Assembly: GCA_016709995.1 (NCBI GenBank)
Contig: JADJLQ010000001.1
Location: 592,001-656,000 of the forward strand
Reading direction: 5' to 3'
DNA from: Saprospiraceae bacterium
GTDB lineage: Bacteria; Bacteroidota; Bacteroidia; Chitinophagales; Saprospiraceae
Length of the DNA: 64,000 nt
The number at the start of each line of letters is the position of its first letter. Within the stretch, counting starts at the first letter, position 1. A model generated the notes under the pieces. It was not told the DNA's origin. It searched no databases and saw only the letters and a program-made list of their open reading frames with translations. The position numbers were made by a program, and so were the translations under genes. Positions 18,219-27,237 of this stretch are shown one piece after another.

Positions 18219-19867
18219 ATTATTTTTAGATCAGGTATCATATCTATGGCATGGCAAGGGCATTGCTCAAAACATACACCGCATCCAGTGCACAGATTGT
18301 AATTAAATCTATATCTCCTTCCTGGCCCCAGCTTGATGATGGCGTCTTCCGGACATGCTCCAAAACATCCATCGCATTCAAAACAATTGCCGCAAGAAAG
18401 ACATCGCTGTGCTTCGTATTGAGCTTGTGTAGCAGTGAGGCCTGATACGATCTCATCAAATCCGGTGATAGCATCCTTTGAAGTGATATGGTCTTGATGA
18501 CTGACAGGCGCTTGTGTCTTGAACCAAACTTGCAGCTGTTCGATAGTTACGATCGGATTGTTATTTTGTTTTGAGTAAATGGTATTGTTTAACCAGGCAT
18601 CAATATTTTTAGCCGCTTTTTTGCCATGTCCTGTTGCGATGGTCACCGTACGCTGACTGGGTACCATATCTCCTCCAGCGAATATGCCAGCATGACCGGT
18701 CATCATCGTTTGATCTACCTCTACTGTGCCATCATCTTTGAGTTGGATGCCGTCGATATTTCTCAAAAAATCAGTATCGGTGTCTTGACCCAGGGCCAAT
18801 ATCAGCGAATCAGCCTCCAGCGTCTCAAAAATGCCGGTAGGGATAGGCTTACCATCAACGATTTCCATTTGTTCGATGGTGATGGAGCCTGTATCCAGAT
18901 TTTTTATGGTACTCAACCAATGGATTTTGATCCCCTCACTCAGCGCTTCATCTGCTTCAAATTGGTGTGCAGGCATGTGCTCTCGGTCTCTTCTGTAGAT
19001 GATCAGTGCCTCCTCAACTCCTAGCCTTTTAGCTATCCTCGCGGCGTCCATAGCCGTATTGCCGCCTCCATAGATGGCTACTTTGCGCCCAAGGTGAGGT
19101 TTAAAACCCAATTCTACTTCTTTGAGGAAACTGACAGCATCCAGGATTTTGCCTGCTTCGCGGGCCGGGATATCTGTTTTTTTGCCGATATGTGCTCCGA
19201 TAGCGATAAACACTGCATCAAAGCCGCCCCGCATTTTTTCTTCCAGAACATCATTGACTTTGTAATTTAGCTTTATATCGACCCCGAGATCTTCTATTCT
19301 TTTAATCTCAGCTCTCAATATATTCCTCGGCAGTCGATAAGCAGGGATACCAAAGTTCATCATACCTCCAGCTACCGGGCCTGCCTCATAGATGGCTACC
19401 TCGTGACCCAATCGGGACAAGTGATATGCAGAAGACAAACCACTAGGTCCTGCACCTATAATCAAAACTTTTTTCCCCGTTTTGTGCCTGGGTTTTGGAA
19501 AAGACCAATTTTCCTTGATAGCCATATCTCCCAAAAACCTTTCAACTGCATGAATGCTCACGGGTGAATCCATAGACGCTCGATTGCAATCGGATTCACA
19601 TGGATGATAGCAGACTCTACCATGGATGGCTGCCATCGGATTGTCTTCAGTCAGTTTCAACCAGGCTTCTTTATGCTGACCTGCCTGGGCAAGACTGAGC
19701 CAGGCCTGAATATTTTCCCCTGCAGGGCAAGCATGGTTGCAGGGAGGGAGAAAATCGGTATAAACCGGCATCTTACTCCTGCTAGGTCCTGTACCTGATG
19801 CATGGTCACGAAGATCAGTCTTGGGAGTAAGGTCTGTTTTTAAATTAGCCATATCATTGCTTTTCAT
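18215..19867 (-). CDS. GltD/PadH-like FAD- and NAD(P)-binding iron-sulfur oxidoreductase
   Basis: A 550-residue electron-transfer protein. N-terminal Cys clusters (CNHACPAGENIQAW, CYHPCESDCNRA; residues about 43-105) match the Fe-S domain of glutamate synthase small subunits. An FAD Rossmann motif VLIIGAGPSGLSSAY lies near residue 131, an NAD(P) motif VAIYGGGNTAMDAARIA near 265, and the C-terminal FAD signature IFAGGDMVPSQRTVTIATG near 395. An extra C-terminal ferredoxin-like domain carries CLSCGNCFECDGC and CTGCGVCFEQCPCHAID. Relatives with this tail (for example PadH of phenylglyoxylate oxidoreductase) link 2-oxoacid oxidation to NAD(P). No glutamate synthase large subunit is present, and the gene overlaps nifJ by four bases. 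I infer that it lets PFOR exchange electrons with NAD(P)H. Confidence 0.88.
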   Translation of the reverse strand: MKSNDMANLKTDLTPKTDLRDHASGTGPSRSKMPVYTDFLPPCNHACPAGENIQAWLSLAQAGQHKEAWLKLTEDNPMAAIHGRVCYHPCESDCNRASMDSPVSIHAVERFLGDMAIKENWSFPKPRHKTGKKVLIIGAGPSGLSSAYHLSRLGHEVAIYEAGPVAGGMMNFGIPAYRLPRNILRAEIKRIEDLGVDIKLNYKVNDVLEEKMRGGFDAVFIAIGAHIGKKTDIPAREAGKILDAVSFLKEVELGFKPHLGRKVAIYGGGNTAMDAARIAKRLGVEEALIIYRRDREHMPAHQFEADEALSEGIKIHWLSTIKNLDTGSITIEQMEIVDGKPIPTGIFETLEADSLILALGQDTDTDFLRNIDGIQLKDDGTVEVDQTMMTGHAGIFAGGDMVPSQRTVTIATGHGKKAAKNIDAWLNNTIYSKQNNNPIVTIEQLQVWFKTQAPVSHQDHITSKDAITGFDEIVSGLTATQAQYEAQRCLSCGNCFECDGCFGACPEDAIIKLGPGRRYRFNYNLCTGCGVCFEQCPCHAIDMIPDLKII

Positions 19868-19906
19868 TGGACATTATCCAATTCGATTCAAAAAATGGGT
19901 GAATTA

Positions 19907-22663
19907 TCATTTTGATTTTTTATCATCTTCCAGTGCTGCATGGGCTGCTGCCAGCCTTGCAATTGGCACTCTAAATGGGGAGCAGCTCACATAATTCATC
20001 CCGATACGATGGCAAAACTTGACACTCTCCGGATCCCCACCATGTTCGCCACAAATACCCACTTTTAAGTTTGGCTTGGTTGCCCTACCCATCCGCGTTC
20101 CGGTTTTGATCAACTCACCGACTCCATCTTGATCTATGGTCTGGAAGGGGTCTTCTTTGAGTATTTTTTGATCGAGATAATTTGGCAGAAATCCACCTAT
20201 GTCATCCCTGCTAAATCCAAAACTCATTTGAGTCAAATCATTGGTTCCGAAGCTGAAAAAATCTGAAGCTTCCGCCATTCTCCCTGCTTTAATTGCTGCG
20301 CGGGGAGTTTCTATCATCGTGCCATACAAATAAGGGATTTTCTTTATTTTTTTTGCTGCACATACTTCTTTGTACACCCGGTCTACGATGACTTTTTGAT
20401 GTATGAGCTCATTGACAGTGACTGTGACAGGAATCATGATCTCAGGCAGTGCTTTTTTGCCGGCATTGATCAGCTCTGCAGCAGCTTCAAAAATGGCCCT
20501 GACTTGCATTTCGGTTATTTCTGGATAGCTGATACCCAACCTTACACCACGGTGACCTAGCATAGGATTGTTTTCATGTAAGGCCAGTACACGACGACGC
20601 AAAAGTCCAAGACTGATGCCAAGCTCTTTGCTGAGTTCTTTGAGTTTTTCTGTATCGTGTGGTACAAATTCGTGAAGAGGAGGATCGAGCAGGCGTATGG
20701 TCACCGGGTGGCCTTGCATCACCTTCAAGGTGTCTTTAATATCTTTTTTGACAAATTTAAATAACTCATTAAGAGCGGATTTTCGCTCTTTTTCGGTTTT
20801 GCTTACAATCATTTTTCTTAAAAGGAATAGTGGTTGCTCGCTACCTGAGCCATAAAACATGTGTTCGGTTCGAAACAAGCCTATTCCTTCAGCTCCAAAT
20901 TTGAGCCCCTGGGCAGCGTCATGGGGAGTTTCGGCATTGGTACGCACGCCGAGAGTTTTGGTTTTATCGACCAGTTTCATCAGGTTTTTATAAGATTCGT
21001 TTTTATCGAGGTCTATATCTACCAGGGGCAAACTACCTTCATAGACTAATCCTTTAGTACCATTGAGCGTGATCCAGTCACCTTCTTTGAGGATCTTTCC
21101 TTTATTGGTCTTGAGAGTTTTGGATTCATGGTGGATTTCGATATCCCCACATCCTACAATGCAGCATTTTCCCCAGCCTCTTGCGACCAAAGCTGCATGC
21201 GAGGTCATACCCCCTTTTATGGTCAGAATAGCCTGAGATTTGTGCATACCGTCTACATCCTCAGGCGATGTTTCTTCACGCACCAGAATCACCTTTTCAC
21301 CTTTATGGGCCCATTCTACCGCTTCCTGGGAGGTAAAAACTATCCTGCCTTTGGCACCACCAGGTCCGGCGGGCAGTCCTTTGGCGATATTAGGCGTGAT
21401 GAGCTCTACTTTTGGATCAAGCATAGGCAAAAGCAATTCAACCAGTTGATTAGGTGCGACCCTCAAAATGGCTGTACGTGAGTCAATTAGGCGCTGCTTA
21501 TGCATCTCGGTAGCCATACGGACTGCTGCCACCCCGTTTCTTTTTCCAACCCTGCATTGGAGCATATATAACTTGCCTTTTTCGATCGTAAACTCAATGT
21601 CCTGCATGTCTTTGTAATGGTTTTCCAACCGATGTTGATACTGATCGAGCTCTTTATACAAGGCAGGCATAAATTTTTCCAACGTGGTATGTTGCTGGCT
21701 TTGAGCATTTTTAGAGTATTCATTGATAGGAGATGGCGTACGGCTACCAGATACTACATCTTCTCCCTGGGCATTGACCAGGTATTCACCATAAAATTTG
21801 TTTTCGCCTGAACCAGGATTACGTGTAAAAGCTACTCCTGTGCAGCTATCATTACCCATATTTCCAAATACCATGGCTTGAACATTGACAGCGGTGCCCC
21901 ATTCATTGGGGATTTTCTCGATGCGTCGGTATTCTATTGCCCGTTTACCATTCCAACTGCTAAAGACTGCGCCAATACTACCCCATAGCTGTTGGAAGGG
22001 ATCTTCTGGAAATGGCTTGCCAAGCACTTTGATAATTGTTTTTTTATATTCTTCGATCAATGATTTTAATTCTAGGGCAGTCAATTCAGTATCGCTGCTA
22101 TATCCCCGCTGTTTTTTGATTGATTCTAATTGTTCATCAAGCATTTTTCGAATGCCTTTACCACTGATTTCAATCCCTGAAGCTTTTTCCATGACCACAT
22201 CCGCATACATCATAATCAGTCGCCTGTATGCGTCATATGCAAACCGGGGCTCGCCTCCATGCGCGATGAGGCCTTCAATTGTTTTTTCATTGAGTCCAAT
22301 ATTGAGTACCGTTTCCATCATGCCGGGCATGGACTTTCGGGCACCAGATCGCACTGACAGTAATAATGGATTTTTTTCATCACCAAATATTTTGCCGGTG
22401 ATTTTTTCAATTTTTGTCAAAGCACCTTTGACCTGCGCCTGGAGCTCGGCAGGATAAGTCTTTTTATGGTCATAATAATAAGTACATACTTCGGTAGTAA
22501 CGGTGAAGCCAGGGGGTACTGGTAACCTGAGATTTGGGTGCCCGGCCATCTCGGCCAGATTTGCCCCTTTGCCTCCTAAAAGGTTCTTCATCGATTCATT
22601 GCCATCCGCTTTATTTGCGCCAAAGAAGTAAACGTACTTGTGAGGTTTGGTATTTCGTGCCAT
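19907..22663 (-). CDS. ppdK: Pyruvate, phosphate dikinase
   Basis: A 918-residue enzyme (family about 870-920) interconverting pyruvate, ATP and Pi with PEP, AMP and PPi. The N-terminal ATP-grasp part has YFFGANKADGNESMKNLLGGKGANLAEMAG split over residues 12-42 and MPGMMETVLNIGLN. The central phosphohistidine domain has GGMTSHAALVARGWGK (the carrier His). The C-terminal PEP/pyruvate barrel has GLFRTEHMF, MLGHRGVRLG, FSFGTNDLTQMSFGFSRDD and the catalytic-Cys motif GICGEHGGDP. It is the first gene of a same-strand block with the PadH-like protein (39 bases on) and nifJ. Together these could run pyruvate to acetyl-CoA or, in reverse, acetyl-CoA to PEP for gluconeogenesis. Confidence 0.96.
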   Translation of the reverse strand: MARNTKPHKYVYFFGANKADGNESMKNLLGGKGANLAEMAGHPNLRLPVPPGFTVTTEVCTYYYDHKKTYPAELQAQVKGALTKIEKITGKIFGDEKNPLLLSVRSGARKSMPGMMETVLNIGLNEKTIEGLIAHGGEPRFAYDAYRRLIMMYADVVMEKASGIEISGKGIRKMLDEQLESIKKQRGYSSDTELTALELKSLIEEYKKTIIKVLGKPFPEDPFQQLWGSIGAVFSSWNGKRAIEYRRIEKIPNEWGTAVNVQAMVFGNMGNDSCTGVAFTRNPGSGENKFYGEYLVNAQGEDVVSGSRTPSPINEYSKNAQSQQHTTLEKFMPALYKELDQYQHRLENHYKDMQDIEFTIEKGKLYMLQCRVGKRNGVAAVRMATEMHKQRLIDSRTAILRVAPNQLVELLLPMLDPKVELITPNIAKGLPAGPGGAKGRIVFTSQEAVEWAHKGEKVILVREETSPEDVDGMHKSQAILTIKGGMTSHAALVARGWGKCCIVGCGDIEIHHESKTLKTNKGKILKEGDWITLNGTKGLVYEGSLPLVDIDLDKNESYKNLMKLVDKTKTLGVRTNAETPHDAAQGLKFGAEGIGLFRTEHMFYGSGSEQPLFLLRKMIVSKTEKERKSALNELFKFVKKDIKDTLKVMQGHPVTIRLLDPPLHEFVPHDTEKLKELSKELGISLGLLRRRVLALHENNPMLGHRGVRLGISYPEITEMQVRAIFEAAAELINAGKKALPEIMIPVTVTVNELIHQKVIVDRVYKEVCAAKKIKKIPYLYGTMIETPRAAIKAGRMAEASDFFSFGTNDLTQMSFGFSRDDIGGFLPNYLDQKILKEDPFQTIDQDGVGELIKTGTRMGRATKPNLKVGICGEHGGDPESVKFCHRIGMNYVSCSPFRVPIARLAAAHAALEDDKKSK

Positions 22664-22837
22664 TTTGTAATTAATTTATTGAAATACATAGGTAGGCACT
22701 ATTCATTTTGCTTCGCAAAACCAAAGTCAGCATAGATGTTGATTTTCATCAGGCTTGTTCTTCTGATAAAACTATTAAGTAAAAAGCAATTGAAAACAAT
22801 AGTGAACGATGGTCTCAGAAAGATTCCATCTCTGAGC

Positions 22838-23599
22838 CTATTGTTTTAATCTTAGTAACCGCACGATTATGGAAGTTAATGGTCTGGACCCTTTCATTTC
22901 GGGAGTAGGATCGCCGAGTTTGATTAGTATCAATGTATCTGAGTGATTACTCCACGAAAAAAAGTCAAAAACATTTTCGTCTTTTTCCAGCATGATTAAC
23001 TTTGTTGGCTCCACTGATTCTGATAGACAATCTCCCGCATAACATAGTTGATATCGTTCGTAAATTTCCCAACCGTATATTTTGCCTTCATTGGAAAATT
23101 TTATATAAGAGCCTTCTTCTCCCGGATGGTCTATATTCCTATAATTTCCTGAAATAGCAGATTTGTTAAAATAAAAATCAAAAGTCTTTTCAGGATCCAA
23201 CACCATAAGTACCCTGCTATATGTCGAAGGGGTAGTCATCCCGGTAAAAACAGTGTCAAATAAAATTAAATGCTGGTCATCTGGCAGACTAAAGGTAAAG
23301 TCTCTCATCTGATTATTTAATCTAAAGGCTGATTTGAGCAAATATTCAGACCCTTTCTTTTCCGTTTTAAGGCTGAACATTTCTATCCCATTGTTTATAA
23401 AAGCTTTTCCGGTGGAATCAAATATTAACTGTGGGCAATAAAATGGAATCTCATGATAAGGGAATGAATTAAGATTATCCAGCAGCGTTTGATTGATGAA
23501 AGTGCCAGTCAGGGAGCGTTGAGATGAAGGCTGGTTAGATTTACATCGATATAGACTTACCAGGGAGATGACGAGCAAAAAGTTTATTATGAATTTCAT
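22838..23599 (-). CDS. Hypothetical exported protein, possible lipoprotein
   Basis: Not recognised. The 253-residue product begins MKFIINFLLVISLVSLYRC; the Cys at position 19 follows a hydrophobic stretch and could be a lipobox, although the -1 Arg is unusual (small residues are normal there). The rest is rich in Phe, Ser, Asp and Tyr with alternating hydrophobics (FTFSLPDDQHLILFDTVF, FDFFSWSNHSDTLILIKLGD), suggesting a beta-rich periplasmic or surface protein. A short inverted repeat (CTCAGA/TCTGAG, 22814-22836) follows the stop but has no T tract. The next minus-strand gene upstream (23639) is 39 bases away, so it may be co-transcribed with the VPS10-type gene. Confidence 0.65.
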   Translation of the reverse strand: MKFIINFLLVISLVSLYRCKSNQPSSQRSLTGTFINQTLLDNLNSFPYHEIPFYCPQLIFDSTGKAFINNGIEMFSLKTEKKGSEYLLKSAFRLNNQMRDFTFSLPDDQHLILFDTVFTGMTTPSTYSRVLMVLDPEKTFDFYFNKSAISGNYRNIDHPGEEGSYIKFSNEGKIYGWEIYERYQLCYAGDCLSESVEPTKLIMLEKDENVFDFFSWSNHSDTLILIKLGDPTPEMKGSRPLTSIIVRLLRLKQ

Positions 23600-23638
23600 T
23601 TATGTGGGAGTATTCGACGGTAAAAATAGTCTAAAATG

Positions 23639-24013
23639 TCATTTGCGTATAAATAGGACGATACAATATCCTATAGCGAGCAATATCGTTTCGCCCATCC
23701 CGAGCAAATAAATCATACCGGCTCCTGGTCCCTGAGGCACGATGGCTTGGGCCCAGGTATTAAAAAAAAGATGGCCCAAAATAACCGAACTCAAAAATAT
23801 TCTCATTCGAATAAATGGAGCATTCCCTTTAAAGTATACAAGTGTAAGATAGATCATGGCGAAAATTATTATTGGCCATGCCCAGGTCAGGGTTTCTAGC
23901 TGATCATTATACTTACCGGCTGATTGGTTATTAATCCTTGACATCATACACGCTATGAAGATGCTCATTAGCCAAATGATCTCCGGACCTATCCATTGAA
24001 ACCTTGATTTCAA
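23639..24013 (-). CDS. Small multi-pass membrane protein of unknown function
   Basis: Not recognised. The 124-residue frame opens at a TTG (24013) directly after an in-frame stop, so the start is either that TTG or the internal ATG at residue 16 (MSIFIACMM). About four hydrophobic segments are visible: IIWLMSIFIACMM, LTWAWPIIIFAMIYLTLVYF, MRIFLSSVILGHLFF and AGMIYLLGMGETILLAIGYCIVLF, with a basic end (IRK). The topology suggests an inner-membrane protein. It begins 12 bases after the stop of the VPS10/BNR gene, which argues for co-transcription and translational coupling. No enzymatic motif is seen. Confidence 0.6.
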   Translation of the reverse strand: MKSRFQWIGPEIIWLMSIFIACMMSRINNQSAGKYNDQLETLTWAWPIIIFAMIYLTLVYFKGNAPFIRMRIFLSSVILGHLFFNTWAQAIVPQGPGAGMIYLLGMGETILLAIGYCIVLFIRK

Positions 24014-24025
24014 TTTTTAATCTAT

Positions 24026-27000
24026 TTATCTGGCTCTTTGTTGTATTGATTCCGAAGTAGCATCGAGTAGCCCGATCGCTTGAATTAATTGTTCAGTAGG
24101 TCTTGCTTCTGTAGATTGCAGAATATTCAGTAAATACAGATATTTAGTCTGGAGCCCTACTATAGTCTCCTGATCGTCTGGTACAGCAGTGATGCTGCTA
24201 TAAATCAGGTCAGGAAGTTCGGCTTCGCCTTCTCCTCGGATATTTTGCAACACCTGCTTTTGGTCTTGCCCGACTTGTTTGAGCCTGCGATCAATATTTT
24301 CTTTAAGTGATTGAAGTTGATTATACTTCTGATGACAATGCATAGACCATTCTGTCTGAGTTAATAAGTCAGCCGAAGAGATACTCACCCGGGGGTCTAA
24401 TAGAATGTTTATTTTTTGAGTGATTGATAGACCATCTACGATCAACTTGATGGTATAAATTCCTGGATGGACATAGGGACCCATTGGGCTGGTTGGGGTC
24501 TTGTGATTTACAGCTGCGATGGTCAATTCACGTGAGATTCCCACTGGCGGCTCTATGTGTAAATCCCAGATCCACCGATGGTGTCCAGCCTGAGTTGACA
24601 ATCCTTTCCAGGGTTTGACCCAATAATCCGGGTAGGGTAGGTGATCGCCCAATTTTTCTTTTAGATCCTCGCTGCTATATCGTCGCACAGTTTGATCCAT
24701 CGGATCCAGGATTTCAAGTGAAACCCGGGTACAGTTGGATGGAAGGTAATAATCTATCATGGCACCATCCGGCGGGTTTTGACCTGCAGGTTCTTCCGGT
24801 GGAAAAGGAGTATCATGAAACATATTATCTCTGATTCTGTACGCAGTAGGGGAAGTAAACAGATATGGTTTGGCTGTAGCCAGGCTTGAAGCCATCTCTC
24901 TCAAGGGAACTGTATTGTCCAGGATCCAGATAGATCTGCCGTGAGTACCTACTACCAGATCATTATCCTTGATCACCAGATCCCGGATAGAAGTCGGAGG
25001 CATATTATTTTTGAGTGATTGCCAATGAGCACCATCATCAATAGTAAAGTAAACTTCTCGTTCTGTACCCGCATACAACAATCCTGGTTGTTTTGGGTCC
25101 TCACGCACCACATTGACCGAATTGCCATTTAAGCTGATTCCATTGACAACCACCGACCAGGACTTACCACCATCATGCGTCTTATATATATGAGGTGTAA
25201 GATCATCTTTACGTAACGAATTGACAGCAATATAGGCCGTCATTTTATCAAAGTGACCAGCGTCTATTTGCGATATTTTGTCCCAGGCTTGTATTCCGGG
25301 AGGTGTCACATCGCTCCAGTGTGAACCACCGTCAGAAGTCATATGCACCAGGCCATCATCCGTGCCGGCCCAAATAGTTCCAGCATGAATGGGGCTGGCG
25401 GAGACAGCATATATCACTCCACGACGACGCATATTGTTTAATTCAGGAGTTCTGAAATCACCGATATTAGTTGGTACATCCGTTTTTTCGCGAGTGAGGT
25501 CCGGACTGATGATCTTCCAATGCTGACCTTCATCTATGGTTTTCCACAAAACACTGGTGGCAAACAATAAGGTATGGGGCTCCGCAGGATGAAAGAGCAG
25601 CGGCATAGATCTGAGCACGCGATATTTACCAGAACGCAAAGCTTCAGGTGCTACATTTTTAGATTGACCTGTTTTCTTATCCCATCGAATGAGTTTACCT
25701 CCATATATAATGTCAGAATTGAGCGGATCAGCAGCCACATAGGCATACTCGTCAGCTCCCACTCCTATCCAATCTCTAATTGAAATCTGTCCTCCGGAGC
25801 CCCTGCTTAGCACCCCGATAGCTCCACTTTCCTGTTGCCCGCCATATACCCAGTAAGGAAATTGGTTGTCTGTTGAGATATGATATAATTGTGCTGTAGG
25901 CTGGTTGTACCAGGAGGACCAGGTCTGACCTGCGTTGACAGTGATGGTAGCACCCTGATCTGCTGCAAATAGCATGATGTCCGGATGAAGTGGATTGATC
26001 CAAATTCTATGATAGTCATCCCCTCCCGGAGCGCCTTTCAATGAAAACCAGTTGAGCCCTCCATCATTTGATTGATAACTCGCCGTATTGGCTATATATA
26101 CTTTATTGGGATCTTTTGGATGGACCCTGATTTCAGCAAAATCGCTGCCTCGCCCCCATAACCTGGTTTGGTCATTGATTTTTAACCAATTTTCTCCGGC
26201 GTCCATACTTTTATATATACCACCATTGATTCCGGCATCTACCGTGGCATAAATAATTTTAGGGTTGCTTTGAGAAATTCCTATTCCGATACGACCTAAA
26301 CTTTCTTTGGCACCAGGCAACCCCTTTGTGAGTTGCTTCCAGGTGTTGCCACCATCTATCGATTTATATAGGCCGCTGTTTTTGCCTGAAAATGTCCCAT
26401 TTTCCCAAGGTCCTTCGCGGTGTTCCCAAAGATCAGCATAAATTGTTTTGGGATTGAGGGGATCGAATTCGACCTGGATAGCTCCTGTATTTTGATCTAG
26501 ATATAATACTTTTTTCCATGATTTACCACCATCAGTAGTGCGAAAAATGCCTCTTTCTTCATTAGCACCATATGGATGCCCCAGTCCAGCTACGAAAACA
26601 ATGTTAGGATCTGTTGGATGGATGATGATGCGACCTACCTGCTGTATATCAGGAAGTCCGATGAAAGACCAGTTTTGGCCCCCATCAGTAGATTTGAATA
26701 TACCATCACCTGTACTTAAATCAGGACGATGAAGGCCTTCTCCTGAGCCCACATAGATGATCTCTGGTTTGATAGGCGATACGGCGATATCTCCCACCGA
26801 CCCTGTAGGTGCTTTATCAAAAATAGGTCGCCAGGTACGCCCGTAATCGTCAGTTTTCCAAACCCCACCATTGTTAACACCAATAAAAAATACATTTGGT
26901 TGCGTAGGAATGCCTACGGCACCTACTGTCCGACCCGCCCTAAATGGTCCAATCATGCGATATTCTAGCTCTTGGTAAGCTGCAGATGGTACTGTTTGAG

Positions 27001-27058
27001 AAAAGGTAAATCCCAAAAAGGCAGTCAATATTATAAAACAAGATGTCAGTCGAATCAT
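24026..27058 (-). CDS. Exported VPS10/sortilin-type BNR-repeat beta-propeller protein
   Basis: A 1010-residue protein with a signal peptide (ends GFTFSQ). The first roughly 700 residues contain many Asp-box/BNR repeats of the S-x-D-x-G-x-x-W type: KTDDYGRTWRP, KSTDGGQNWSF, RTTDGGKSWKK, KSIDGGNTWKQ, KSMDAGENWLK, KTHDGGKSWSV and others. This is the pattern of sortilin/VPS10 and sialidase-like propellers. The catalytic Arg triad of sialidases is not evident, so the common label glycosyl hydrolase is doubtful. The C-terminal 300 residues (from about PYLFTSPTAYRI) form a beta domain plus a helical end. Similar large propeller proteins are frequent in Bacteroidota and have no agreed function. Confidence 0.85.
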   Translation of the reverse strand: MIRLTSCFIILTAFLGFTFSQTVPSAAYQELEYRMIGPFRAGRTVGAVGIPTQPNVFFIGVNNGGVWKTDDYGRTWRPIFDKAPTGSVGDIAVSPIKPEIIYVGSGEGLHRPDLSTGDGIFKSTDGGQNWSFIGLPDIQQVGRIIIHPTDPNIVFVAGLGHPYGANEERGIFRTTDGGKSWKKVLYLDQNTGAIQVEFDPLNPKTIYADLWEHREGPWENGTFSGKNSGLYKSIDGGNTWKQLTKGLPGAKESLGRIGIGISQSNPKIIYATVDAGINGGIYKSMDAGENWLKINDQTRLWGRGSDFAEIRVHPKDPNKVYIANTASYQSNDGGLNWFSLKGAPGGDDYHRIWINPLHPDIMLFAADQGATITVNAGQTWSSWYNQPTAQLYHISTDNQFPYWVYGGQQESGAIGVLSRGSGGQISIRDWIGVGADEYAYVAADPLNSDIIYGGKLIRWDKKTGQSKNVAPEALRSGKYRVLRSMPLLFHPAEPHTLLFATSVLWKTIDEGQHWKIISPDLTREKTDVPTNIGDFRTPELNNMRRRGVIYAVSASPIHAGTIWAGTDDGLVHMTSDGGSHWSDVTPPGIQAWDKISQIDAGHFDKMTAYIAVNSLRKDDLTPHIYKTHDGGKSWSVVVNGISLNGNSVNVVREDPKQPGLLYAGTEREVYFTIDDGAHWQSLKNNMPPTSIRDLVIKDNDLVVGTHGRSIWILDNTVPLREMASSLATAKPYLFTSPTAYRIRDNMFHDTPFPPEEPAGQNPPDGAMIDYYLPSNCTRVSLEILDPMDQTVRRYSSEDLKEKLGDHLPYPDYWVKPWKGLSTQAGHHRWIWDLHIEPPVGISRELTIAAVNHKTPTSPMGPYVHPGIYTIKLIVDGLSITQKINILLDPRVSISSADLLTQTEWSMHCHQKYNQLQSLKENIDRRLKQVGQDQKQVLQNIRGEGEAELPDLIYSSITAVPDDQETIVGLQTKYLYLLNILQSTEARPTEQLIQAIGLLDATSESIQQRAR

Positions 27059-27136
27059 AAGGTATGAGTTTAGCCCATAAAGCTAAGTCATACCTACATG
27101 ATTGGAGTGTTTTTCCTATCCAGATTTTTTAATTAA

Positions 27137-27167
27137 GGCCACTTAAACTTTGTTTAGCTTTGTGGCC
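27137..27167 (-). repeat. Inverted repeat in the 180-base gap upstream of the VPS10-type gene
   Basis: GGCCAC (27137-27142) pairs with GTGGCC (27162-27167), with an inner TAAAC/GTTTA pair. The minus-strand hairpin is followed by TTAATT rather than a pure T tract, so it could be a weak terminator of the CorC-like gene or an operator. The remainder of the gap shows nothing else. Confidence 0.35.
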
Positions 27168-27237
27168 ACACTGATTCAAGTCATCTGCAATTACAAACAA
27201 ACTTGATCAAAAGATAAGAGGAAAATAAAAATAAATC

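Noticed and set aside
18626..19024. A 132-codon plus-strand frame opposite the GltD/PadH-like gene
   Set aside because: It overlaps essential NAD(P)-binding motifs on the other strand and resembles no protein.
21885..22457. A 190-codon plus-strand frame opposite ppdK
   Set aside because: It is antisense to highly conserved ppdK motifs, Ser/Pro-rich composition typical of a shadow frame.
22814..22836. CTCAGA/TCTGAG inverted repeat as a terminator of the 22838 gene
   Set aside because: The stem is only six pairs plus a bulge and no T tract follows, so it is recorded only in passing.
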